Of a stretch of 5,825 nucleotides of DNA, positions 1-5,793 are shown one piece after another. The notes below the pieces were generated by a model. The model ran no database searches. It was not told the DNA's origin and saw nothing but the letters and a program-made list of their open reading frames with translations. The position numbers were made by a program, and so were the translations under genes. Origin of the DNA: DAIOHQ01 sp036744635 (GTDB lineage Bacteria; Planctomycetota; Phycisphaerae; Tepidisphaerales; Tepidisphaeraceae); contig DAIOHQ010000281.1 of the NCBI GenBank assembly GCA_036744635.1, positions 1 to 5,825 of the forward strand, read 5' to 3'. Position 1 is the first letter of the stretch. Every line of letters begins with the position of its first letter.

Positions 1-614
1 GTCGGGGCAAGGGTGGCGGGGGCGGCACCGGCGGCGGAGGGGGTGGCGAACGAAGCGGAGGGGTTGGCGAACGAAGCGGCGGCGAGCGGGTTGCCCCGAT
101 AGTGGGCGGGCCGCGAAGTCCGCAGCAGATGTCGCTGGCCGAGCGTCTCGCCGGCGCGCTGGCGGCCGAAGGCGGCGCTGCCGGAGTCGACGTGGAAGAT
201 TCCGAGCCCCAGCCGGCAAGCAATGAGCGCCCGCAGGAGCCCAAAGGCGATGGCCGGCGTCGTCAGCGTGGCGGCCGCGGCCGCAGTGGTGGTGGAGGTG
301 GAGGCGGCGGAGGGGGCCAGCGGCGCACCAGCAATGAGGGAAATAATCGCAATAATGGTGGCGGAGGAGGTATGGGCGGCGGACCGCCATCACAGGCGAG
401 GGCGAACAATCAGCCGCCGCGCCAGCGCCAGGCGCCCATTGAACCCGCACGGTCTCACGCCGCGGCGTCTCCGCCTTCAGCGGCGCCCGAACCCGTGGCC
501 AGGACCGGATCGACCGACCGCCATCTCATCAGCGATGAGCCGGTCATTTCCGAGCCGGTACGCCGGCCCCGGAGCTATCGGGATTTGGACGCCATCCCTG
601 ATGATTTTGATTGA
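1..614 (+). CDS. 3' end of a gene encoding a protein with a Gly/Arg-rich (RGG-type) C-terminal tail, probably RNA-binding
   Basis: The frame is open from base 3 to the TGA at 612-614, so the gene begins outside the window. About 203 C-terminal residues are visible. The segment opens with a glycine-rich run, then two copies of a GERSGG-like heptad. A short helix-like block follows (MSLAERLAGALAAEGG, around 130-177), then an acidic stretch, then an RRRQRGGRGR block with a run of ten glycines. A Pro/Ala/Gln/Asn-rich region leads to a conserved-looking terminus reading RSYRDLDAIPDDFD. No catalytic domain lies inside the window. Tails of this kind occur on bacterial DEAD-box RNA helicases, RNase E/G proteins and some rRNA pseudouridine synthases, where they bind RNA. 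A DEAD-box helicase is my best guess, but the visible part cannot decide it. A GTG at 102 lies in frame but is internal and has no ribosome binding site. Confidence 0.75.
   Translation, partial: RGKGGGGGTGGGGGGERSGGVGERSGGERVAPIVGGPRSPQQMSLAERLAGALAAEGGAAGVDVEDSEPQPASNERPQEPKGDGRRRQRGGRGRSGGGGGGGGGGQRRTSNEGNNRNNGGGGGMGGGPPSQARANNQPPRQRQAPIEPARSHAAASPPSAAPEPVARTGSTDRHLISDEPVISEPVRRPRSYRDLDAIPDDFD
42..83 (+). repeat. Tandem 21-bp in-frame duplication in the Gly-rich tail
   Basis: Bases 42-62 and 63-83 are near-identical 21-base units sharing the core TGGCGAACGAAGCGG. They encode two consecutive seven-residue units, GGERSGG and VGERSGG. The length is a multiple of three, so the frame is kept. 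This is consistent with slippage or unequal exchange inside a low-complexity coding region. Confidence 0.8.
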
Positions 615-618
615 GCTT

Positions 619-687
619 GTGGCACATGCCTTTGGCATGTGTGCTTTCCAGCCTGTTCCATCGGGCAGGCCGGAAAGCCTGTGCTAC
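619..687. repeat. Nested palindromic intergenic element (REP-like hairpins)
   Basis: This element fills most of the gap between the first two genes. GTGG at 619-622 is followed directly by a perfect 8-bp hairpin, CACATGCC (623-630) and GGCATGTG (634-641) around TTT. Next is a 13-base inverted repeat, 643-655 against 666-678, with one mismatch and a 10-base loop. Outer arms 619-626 and 680-687 also pair with one G-T wobble, so the whole could form a three-way cruciform. On the minus strand GTAG (684-687) is followed by two bases and then a small hairpin: CAGGCT, loop TTCC, GGCCTG (666-681). No T-run follows, so a classical intrinsic terminator is doubtful, although the hairpins could slow polymerase after the upstream gene. 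Confidence 0.7.
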
Positions 688-700
688 AACCGTTGAACTT

Positions 701-706
701 GAGAGG
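701..706 (+). promoter_or_regulatory. Ribosome binding site that fixes the esterase start
   Basis: GAGAGG lies four bases before the ATG at 711. An in-frame GTG at 639 would add 24 residues, but these are encoded by the palindromic element, and no Shine-Dalgarno sequence precedes that GTG. The ATG at 711 is therefore preferred. Confidence 0.65.
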
Positions 707-710
707 CTGC

Positions 711-1541
711 ATGAAATCGGAACGGACAATCGAATTGCTCGTGAACGTGGAATACGGAAACGTCGACGGCCGTCCGCTGGTGATGGACATTCTGCGGCCG
801 AAAGAGAGCCCCAGCACGCCCAGGCCGATGCTTCTGTTCATCCACGGCGGCGGGTGGTATGGCGGCGAAATGCTGTGGGCGCACCTGGTTCTGCTGCCGT
901 TCGTGAAAGCCGGCTACGTCACGGCGTCGGTCGGCTACCGGTTGTCCGACGAGGCGAAATTCCCCGCGGCCATCCAGGACTGCAAGTGCGCTGTGCGCTT
1001 CGCCCGGGCACACGCAAAGGAATTACAGATCGACCCCGCTCGCATCGGCGCCTGGGGATCGTCGGCCGGCGGACATCTGGTGGCGCTGCTGGGGCTGAGC
1101 TCGGGCGTGCCGGAACTGGAAGGCCATGGCGGGTGGAAGGAGTTTTCCAGTGACGTGGCCGCCGTCTGCGATTTCTGCGGCCCCGGGGATCTGAGCACCT
1201 GGAAGACGGTACATCCCGAATGCTCGCAGGAGCTGATCGACGACATGGTGCGCAGATTCCTCGGCCAGACCGCTGACGAGGACCCGCAGGCCGCCGCGAA
1301 AGCCAGCCCGGTCACCTACGTCAAACGCGATGCTCCGCCGTTTCTGATCGTTCACGGCACCGACGATCGCGCCGTGGATTTCCAGCAGAGCCAGCAGCTT
1401 TACGCCGTGATGCAGGAGGCGGGATGCGATGTGAGACTGCATCCCATCGTCGGGGCGGGGCATGCATTCGGCGGGCCGGAGATTGACGGCCTGGTCAGAT
1501 CATTTTTCGACGATCACCTGAAACTCGGCCCGCGCAAGTAA
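711..1541 (+). CDS. Alpha/beta-hydrolase fold esterase (BD-FAE / HSL-like esterase-lipase type)
   Basis: The product is 276 residues and hydrolyses a carboxylic ester, with the acyl or alcohol partner unknown. The oxyanion-hole motif HGGGW is at residues 45-49. The nucleophile elbow GSSAG is at 116-120 with Ser118 as nucleophile, inside the stretch RIGAWGSSAGGH. The acid is most likely Asp219 in HGTDD, and the histidine is His251 in GAGHAFGG, so the triad is complete. The motif order and length fit the family of small esterases that includes acetyl-xylan and feruloyl esterases and carbohydrate deacetylases. No signal peptide is visible, so a cytoplasmic location is inferred. The secreted glycosidase gene starts 21 bases after the stop, which suggests co-transcription and a role in removing ester groups from imported glycan fragments. 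The alternative is a general carboxylesterase. The fold is secure; the substrate is not. Confidence 0.92.
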   Translation: MKSERTIELLVNVEYGNVDGRPLVMDILRPKESPSTPRPMLLFIHGGGWYGGEMLWAHLVLLPFVKAGYVTASVGYRLSDEAKFPAAIQDCKCAVRFARAHAKELQIDPARIGAWGSSAGGHLVALLGLSSGVPELEGHGGWKEFSSDVAAVCDFCGPGDLSTWKTVHPECSQELIDDMVRRFLGQTADEDPQAAAKASPVTYVKRDAPPFLIVHGTDDRAVDFQQSQQLYAVMQEAGCDVRLHPIVGAGHAFGGPEIDGLVRSFFDDHLKLGPRK

Positions 1542-1562
1542 GAAAAGCATCATTGAGCCACG

Positions 1563-3917
1563 ATGATTGGACGTTACGCTGTCGGCATGGTGAAGCAAAC
1601 ACTGTCATGCGTGTTGTTGCTCGTTGCAGCGGCGCTGGGTGCGGCGCCGGCCACGCAGCCGCTGCAAGGGAACCCGGGAAATGTCTTCCTGGACGGCGAA
1701 GAGGTAATGATTGCTGCCCCGCCGGAGTTTGGGGATTGGCGGGCGCTTGACTACGACGGCAAGGAAGTGCGGGCGGGCAAGCTCGCGCAGGGCAAGGCAC
1801 AACTTGGGAAACTCCTCCCAGGATACTACGAGTTGCGCAGCGCCGACGGGAAAAAGTCGATCTCCCTGGCGGTGTTGACTCCGCTGGCGGCGCGGCCGGC
1901 GAAGGATTCGCCGATCGGCATCGATGTGGCGATGAGCTGGTTTTTCCAGGATGCGCAGAAACCGGCCGTGGCTAACTTCTGCGCCCTGGCGGGAATCAAC
2001 TGGGTGCGTGACCGGCTGAACTGGAACGACGTTCAGTCGCAGAAGGGCAAATTCCTCGCATCAAAATATGACGTCTCCGCTCAGGTGGAGTCCGCCGCTG
2101 GACTGCGGGTGCTGACGGTAAATCATATCACCGCCGGCTGGGCTGGCTCGCCCTGGAACCGGATGCCGACGGACTTGCGGAGCGCGTATGACTTCTATCG
2201 CGATGCGGCCCAGCGCTGGAAAGGGCGGATCGCGGCGATTGAGCCGTGGAACGAGGCCGATCTGGAAAACTTCGGAGGGCAGACCGGCGCCGACATCGCT
2301 TCATTCCAGAAGGCGTGCTACCTGGGCCTGAAGGCGGGAAATCCGGACGTACTGGCGTGTTTGGCGCCCTTTGCAACCCAGCGGCGATCGACCCTTGACG
2401 ATTTCGCCGCCAACGAGCCGGCGGCATATTTCAATACGTTCAACTTTCACATCTATGGACCCATCGAATCCTACCCCAGCACGTTCGCGGCGTTTGCCGA
2501 TATTGCTCACGGCAGGCCGCTGTGGGTGACGGAGTTCAGCATTCCGCTGCATTTTGCGGACCTGACATCGCAGGAATTCAGCGGGGGGGATTTGAAGCTG
2601 CAGGCGGAGAACCTGACGGCCACTTACGCGGCGGCGCTGAATGAGGATGCCGCGGCAGTTTGCTATTTCATGCTGCCGCATTATGTCGAAGGCAATACCC
2701 AGTTTGGGCTGCTGCGCAAGGACCTCACGCCGAGGCCGGCATTTGTGGCGCTGGCTGCGGTGGGGCGGCTGCTGGCGGACGCGAAACCGGTCGGGCGAGT
2801 GAAGGCGGAGGAAGGGATTTACGCCTATTTGTTTCGCGCCCGGCCGGACGGACAGGAGCGGGACGTACTTGTGGCGTGGACGAAGGCGAAAGCTGCAACG
2901 CTGGAATTGCCGGCGGCACCGACCAGCCTGTTCGATCATCTTGGGAGAGAAGTTCATTCCGCCGGCAAGTCGCTGGCGCTGTCGCGTGCGCCGCTGTACG
3001 TGATCTTGAAGTCGGGTGCAGCGCGGGAACTGCGAATAATGCCAGCCCCTGCCAGGAAGCAATTCCCGCCACTGGAAAATCCATCGCCGGTGGTGCTTCA
3101 GGTTGTCTGGCCGGCTGAACCCGGGAGCATGTCATCGTCAGCCCACGGTATTTCTTCTGAGAAGCCGCAAACCGTTCAGGTGTTCGCGTACAACTTCTCT
3201 GATCATGCGGTGAGGGGGAAGCTCCTCGTCGCGGGCAATGAAAAATGGAAATTGTCGCTCCCCCAACGCGTGGAGTTGGCCGCGGGGGACCGCAAGGAGC
3301 TGCCGTTGGAGATCGACTGCGGGGGGATCGCGCCCAAGCGCACGGAAACGCTGGCAATTCGGGGTGATTTTGCGGAGGACGGACGGGCGGTGTTGTCCTT
3401 TCGCGTGCAGCCCAATCCGGTGAAGCTGGTGAAAAAGAGTGGTCCGGTGCTGGCAGCGGCGAACGATCCCAGGCGCTGGAAAGGGGAGATCACCGCGAAC
3501 TCAAATCTGGAAATTGCCGGCAAGCAAGGGCTGGTAGCAGTGGATGGAAAGCTGGGGCAGGGAGACCGCTGGATCTATCCGCGCATCGACTTTGACAAAA
3601 GTGACCGGCCGGCCGCCGATGTGAAGGAGTTGCACTTCACGCTGAGCGACGTGGAAGGTGAGGCGCATTTTCGCGTGCTGCTGATTGAGGAGAATGGTGC
3701 AAGCTATATCGCAGAACTGGTGAAGCAGCCGAAGCTGGGGGAGACTGTGGAGGCGGTAGTGGTACTGGAAGATGCAACATTCGGATCGGGATGGTCGCCG
3801 CCGGATGACAATGCGCAGCTTGACGTGGATAAGGTCCGAGCGATTAAGCTGGGGTGTAACACCACACAGGACCACGTGCGATATGCGTTCAAGGATTTGC
3901 GCTGGGTGAGTTATTGA
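1563..3917 (+). CDS. Secreted multidomain glycoside hydrolase-like protein, clan GH-A (GH39/GH5-like TIM barrel)
   Basis: The product is 784 residues. A signal peptide (about 1-30, hydrophobic core CVLLLVAAALGAA, likely cleaved after AAPA) directs export. A small beta domain (about 36-106) precedes a TIM barrel (about 115-405). The barrel shows GINWVRDRLNW (144-154), IEPWNEAD with acid/base Glu231 after Asn230, FHIYG (295-299), and PLWVTEF with the likely nucleophile Glu324. The Asn-Glu pair at the end of one strand with a second Glu about 93 residues later is the clan GH-A retaining layout. A beta domain (about 412-483) closes the barrel. An Ig-like domain (about 505-615) and a beta-rich domain (about 635-784), possibly carbohydrate-binding, follow. 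Substrate and exact family cannot be read. ATG 1587 (residue 9) is an alternative start giving a more typical signal peptide; neither start has a good ribosome binding site. The short distance to the esterase gene favours translational coupling. Confidence 0.85.
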   Translation: MIGRYAVGMVKQTLSCVLLLVAAALGAAPATQPLQGNPGNVFLDGEEVMIAAPPEFGDWRALDYDGKEVRAGKLAQGKAQLGKLLPGYYELRSADGKKSISLAVLTPLAARPAKDSPIGIDVAMSWFFQDAQKPAVANFCALAGINWVRDRLNWNDVQSQKGKFLASKYDVSAQVESAAGLRVLTVNHITAGWAGSPWNRMPTDLRSAYDFYRDAAQRWKGRIAAIEPWNEADLENFGGQTGADIASFQKACYLGLKAGNPDVLACLAPFATQRRSTLDDFAANEPAAYFNTFNFHIYGPIESYPSTFAAFADIAHGRPLWVTEFSIPLHFADLTSQEFSGGDLKLQAENLTATYAAALNEDAAAVCYFMLPHYVEGNTQFGLLRKDLTPRPAFVALAAVGRLLADAKPVGRVKAEEGIYAYLFRARPDGQERDVLVAWTKAKAATLELPAAPTSLFDHLGREVHSAGKSLALSRAPLYVILKSGAARELRIMPAPARKQFPPLENPSPVVLQVVWPAEPGSMSSSAHGISSEKPQTVQVFAYNFSDHAVRGKLLVAGNEKWKLSLPQRVELAAGDRKELPLEIDCGGIAPKRTETLAIRGDFAEDGRAVLSFRVQPNPVKLVKKSGPVLAAANDPRRWKGEITANSNLEIAGKQGLVAVDGKLGQGDRWIYPRIDFDKSDRPAADVKELHFTLSDVEGEAHFRVLLIEENGASYIAELVKQPKLGETVEAVVVLEDATFGSGWSPPDDNAQLDVDKVRAIKLGCNTTQDHVRYAFKDLRWVSY

Positions 3918-3956
3918 ATCAGGCATTTCACCAGCGATTCGGACCGCCGCCCTGCG

Positions 3957-3962
3957 TACACT
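3957..3962 (+). promoter_or_regulatory. Possible -10 element for the lipoprotein gene
   Basis: TACACT lies 27 bases before the ATG at 3990, in the 72-base gap after the glycosidase stop. No convincing -35 box is present at the expected distance. The gene has its own ribosome binding site, so independent transcription is plausible, but read-through from the glycosidase gene is not excluded because no terminator is visible in the gap. Confidence 0.35.
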
Positions 3963-3977
3963 AGATGTCGTTGAACC

Positions 3978-3983
3978 AAGGAG
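3978..3983 (+). promoter_or_regulatory. Ribosome binding site choosing among three consecutive ATG codons
   Basis: AAGGAG abuts an ATG ATG ATG run at 3984-3992. Spacing is 0, 3 and 6 bases to the three codons, so the third ATG (3990) is the best placed start. Confidence 0.75.
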
Positions 3984-3989
3984 ATGATG

Positions 3990-4514
3990 ATGCAACGAAT
4001 CATTGCGAGTTTCTTACTGATGATCAGTATGGTTGGCTGCGCAAGCGAAGGACAAACAGCGGAACGATCGAAGGTTCACACCGCCGCCATCGAAGGCCCG
4101 GATCTGATCGTGTCGCGGCCAACCGTGAGCATGGATGGCGACGTGATGATCGTTTCAGGCACGGTGCAGCGCAAGCCCGGCCATGATGCGCCGATCAAAG
4201 GGCACCTGATGATGTGGGTGAACGGCAAGGATGGAAAGCTGCTGGATCAGATGGAACTGACCTGGTCGCCGCGGGAGATTCCCACCAACGGTGATCGCAA
4301 GGCGACCTACCAGGCGCGTTACGCATGGACGCCGCCGGCAGGGGCGATGGTGCGGATTTCCTACATCCGCCGCGGGGAGATTTTTGTAGCGCCAGGCGGA
4401 AATGGCTCGTTGCCCGGCGATGCCTCGCTATATACCCAGACTCCGCTGCAACCCACCCAGCCGCTGGCGTCGCCGCAGCAACCGACCACGCCTCTCGGTG
4501 GCGGGAGGTTGTAG
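3990..4514 (+). CDS. Predicted lipoprotein of unknown function with a beta-rich domain
   Basis: The product is 174 residues. An n-region and hydrophobic core (MQRIIASFLLMISMVGC) end in a relaxed lipobox, MVGC, with Cys17 as the lipidation site; methionine at -3 is less usual than leucine. The mature protein should be anchored to a membrane on the outer side. Residues about 36-133 alternate hydrophobic and polar residues like a small beta-sandwich (LIVSRPTVS, VMIVSGTVQ, GHLMMWVNG, ATYQARYAW, VRISYIRR). The last 40 residues are a Gly/Pro/Gln/Thr-rich disordered tail. I do not recognise the family. An Ig-like domain handling extracellular contacts would fit the strand pattern, but that is only inference. 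The gene lies downstream of the glycosidase in the same orientation, separated by 72 bases, and its 3' end faces the small minus-strand lipoprotein gene. Confidence 0.8.
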   Translation: MQRIIASFLLMISMVGCASEGQTAERSKVHTAAIEGPDLIVSRPTVSMDGDVMIVSGTVQRKPGHDAPIKGHLMMWVNGKDGKLLDQMELTWSPREIPTNGDRKATYQARYAWTPPAGAMVRISYIRRGEIFVAPGGNGSLPGDASLYTQTPLQPTQPLASPQQPTTPLGGGRL

Positions 4515-4523
4515 CCGCTGCAA

Positions 4524-4563
4524 ACTGACATAGCTCGCGGGCGTTCCAGCGAGCCATGTCAGT
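4524..4563. terminator. Terminator-like hairpin between convergent genes
   Basis: Arms 4524-4538 and 4549-4563 pair over 15 positions with one mismatch (A532:C555, which becomes a T-G wobble on the minus strand). They enclose a 10-base loop. The hairpin sits between two genes that face each other, 10 bases after the plus-strand stop and 14 after the minus-strand stop. A proper T-run is missing on both strands; only TTT follows on the minus strand. It may be a bidirectional terminator or an mRNA 3'-end stabiliser. Confidence 0.6.
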
Positions 4564-4576
4564 GCCAAGAGGGTGG

Positions 4577-4696
4577 TTATGACATGGTCGTCGATTTCAT
4601 CTTCGTGCCCTTGTCATCCATCTTGCTCTTGTGTTTGCAACCAACGAGGGTCATGGCAAACACCGCAATCAATAGAACAGAAACGATGCGCTTCAT
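4577..4696 (-). CDS. Very small predicted lipoprotein (39 residues)
   Basis: The ATG (complement of 4694-4696) is preceded by a strong AAGGAG six bases upstream. The product starts MKRIVSVLLIAVFAMTLVGC, a textbook lipoprotein signal with lipobox LVGC and lipidated Cys20. The mature part is only 20 residues, with six lysines and two aspartates, and strongly basic overall. It resembles entericidin-type or other tiny membrane lipoproteins in plan, but I see no specific family match. A longer frame continues upstream on this strand through the neighbouring divergent gene, but it lacks other support. The gene has its own upstream promoter-like sequence and a hairpin after its stop, so it looks like a self-contained unit. 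Function is unknown; envelope or stress-related roles are common for such peptides. Confidence 0.8.
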   Translation of the reverse strand: MKRIVSVLLIAVFAMTLVGCKHKSKMDDKGTKMKSTTMS

Positions 4697-4702
4697 ACAA
4701 TG

Positions 4703-4708
4703 CTCCTT
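4703..4708 (-). promoter_or_regulatory. Ribosome binding site of the 39-residue lipoprotein gene
   Basis: CTCCTT on the plus strand reads AAGGAG on the minus strand, six bases from the ATG. It is the main evidence for the short start over the long upstream frame. Confidence 0.8.
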
Positions 4709-4767
4709 GCCAAACCGCTGCCGTCGTTGAACCGTTCGCGGACGAAAAGCGGTGATTCTGGGTAAGC

Positions 4768-4809
4768 AGCCTAACAATGGATGAGCCTGCTGACAAGAAA
4801 AATAAAATT
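4768..4809 (-). promoter_or_regulatory. Candidate promoter for the small lipoprotein gene, with an upstream A/T tract
   Basis: Reading the minus strand, TTGTCA (4791-4796) is one base off the -35 consensus. It is followed by a 17-base spacer and TAGGCT (4768-4773), a weak -10. Just upstream of the -35, bases 4798-4809 are twelve consecutive A/T in an otherwise GC-rich region, placed like an UP element. The leader to the ATG would be about 65 bases. Confidence 0.45.
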
Positions 4810-4839
4810 CAACGCTGCGGTTGCCGCTGGCGAAGTGTC

Positions 4840-4845
4840 TACAAT
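4840..4845 (+). promoter_or_regulatory. Candidate -10 element for the coiled-coil protein gene
   Basis: TACAAT is one base off the -10 consensus. It lies 33 bases before the ATG at 4879, which would place the transcript start near 4852 and give a leader of about 27 bases containing the ribosome binding site. TTGCCG at 4821-4826 is the only -35-like sequence, but the spacer of 13 is too short, so the -35 is uncertain. Confidence 0.5.
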
Positions 4846-4867
4846 CTATAGATGAAGGCCCCTGACG

Positions 4868-4874
4868 AAGGAGG
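4868..4874 (+). promoter_or_regulatory. Strong ribosome binding site fixing the start at 4879
   Basis: AAGGAGG lies four bases before the ATG at 4879. An in-frame ATG at 4852 is seven bases from the -10 and has no ribosome binding site, and its extra residues (MKAPDEGGC) would spoil the signal peptide. Confidence 0.8.
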
Positions 4875-4878
4875 CTGT

Positions 4879-5688
4879 ATGAAGGCGCATTTTCTGAAGA
4901 CTTGCGTGCTGGCCGCGGTCGTGGGATCCATCTCTCCTTCTTCCTGGGCAAAACACAAATCGGCTCTCCCTGAAGACACCCCCGTTCCACAAGTGGCGCA
5001 GGCGCCAACTGATTTTCCCATCTCCGAACTGCAACAGGCCATCGAGGCCCGCGTGGGCGTTGTCGTGTCGCGCGAAAAGTATTATCAGGCCCAGAAGGAC
5101 TTGGATTTCGCGGTGGCCAAAGCGCAGCGGAATTTCGAGCGCTCAGCCCCCACGCGCGAGGCCTCCGACGCGGAGAAAAAAGCCTACGCCGAATACCAGC
5201 AGGCGCGGGCAACGGCCCTGGCGGACTTACACGATGATCCGGACTATCAGGCCCTGCAATCCCTCCGCGCGGATGTCAACGAGCGCATCGCCCGCGAGCG
5301 CGCATCGCGCCGGCCGGATCTGACGGTCATCGCCCTGCTGGCCCAGGAGAAGCTGGCCTATGCCACCAAGGTCAGCCGGATGGAGGCTGATGCGCTGCGA
5401 AAGTCATTGCGGGCCCAGGCCGCCAAGGTGCGCTTCGAGGCCGCCGGCCAGCAGGTGATCAATCTGCGCGAGCAGTTCGCGATCGACCTGCAGAGCGATG
5501 CGCAAGTGCTGGCGGCGCGCACAGAGGTGCGCGAGGCGCGGACGGCCAATCTGGCGGCGGAATCGTATTTCGTGACCTCCTATGACGTGGCCGGCCGGGC
5601 CTTGGATTATGCGTACTATCTGCACCGCTATGACGATCTCCGCTATTCCAACGGGTCGTACCTGGTGGGCTATGGATCTCGATACTAG
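4879..5688 (+). CDS. Secreted coiled-coil-rich protein of unknown function with a Tyr-rich C-terminus
   Basis: The product is 269 residues. A signal peptide (MKAHFLKTCVLAAVVG..., likely cleaved after SSWA, residue 24) sends it across the inner membrane; there is no lipobox. After a proline-containing linker (30-48), residues about 49-230 are almost entirely charged/alanine-rich helix: LQQAIEARV, FAVAKAQRNFERS, EKKAYAEYQQARATALADL, LLAQEKLAYATKVSRMEADALRKSLRAQAAK (in part) and VREARTANLAAES. This suggests antiparallel coiled coils of the periplasmic or surface type. Ten of the last 40 residues are tyrosine, mixed with Gly, Ser, Asp and Arg. I do not recognise a family. The helical part resembles the general plan of outer-membrane-efflux or chaperone-like helical proteins, but no specific motif supports either. 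The gene is monocistronic here, divergent from the small lipoprotein gene. Confidence 0.8.
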   Translation: MKAHFLKTCVLAAVVGSISPSSWAKHKSALPEDTPVPQVAQAPTDFPISELQQAIEARVGVVVSREKYYQAQKDLDFAVAKAQRNFERSAPTREASDAEKKAYAEYQQARATALADLHDDPDYQALQSLRADVNERIARERASRRPDLTVIALLAQEKLAYATKVSRMEADALRKSLRAQAAKVRFEAAGQQVINLREQFAIDLQSDAQVLAARTEVREARTANLAAESYFVTSYDVAGRALDYAYYLHRYDDLRYSNGSYLVGYGSRY

Positions 5689-5735
5689 GACCGGCTGCGG
5701 GGGTGCGTGACACTTTAGGCGGCTTTGCCCTGGTC

Positions 5736-5767
5736 TGGTGGGACAGACATTCCTGTCTGCCATGGCT
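5736..5767 (+). repeat. Intergenic hairpin repeat, copy 1
   Basis: A 32-base unit starting TGGTGGGACAGACATTCC. It contains GTGG (5738-5741), a two-base spacer, and the hairpin CAGACA (5744-5749), loop TTCC, TGTCTG (5754-5759). It matches copy 2 at 29 of 32 positions and lies 47 bases after the preceding stop codon. Confidence 0.85.
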
Positions 5768-5793
5768 GCATGAGCGGCAGGTGTACTCAATCT

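Noticed and set aside
223..696. Plus-strand frame overlapping the Gly-rich tail gene
   Set aside because: It is a shifted reading of GC-rich low-complexity sequence, runs into the palindromic element, and has no ribosome binding site or recognisable domain.
639..710. N-terminal extension of the esterase from GTG 639
   Set aside because: The added 24 residues are encoded by the palindromic element, there is no ribosome binding site, and the ATG at 711 has one at good spacing.
2301..3062. 253-codon minus-strand frame inside the glycosidase gene
   Set aside because: Long antisense frames are expected in GC-rich genes. The translation is Arg/Gln-rich without motifs, whereas the plus frame has a signal peptide and catalytic residues.
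4697..5212. Long minus-strand frame upstream of the small lipoprotein
   Set aside because: It runs antisense through the signal peptide and coiled-coil region of a well-supported gene and across a promoter region. The internal ATG at 4696 has a strong ribosome binding site followed immediately by a full lipoprotein signal.
5711..5735. Terminator after the coiled-coil gene (AGGC...GCCT-like)
   Set aside because: The possible stem is only three to four base pairs and no T-run follows.
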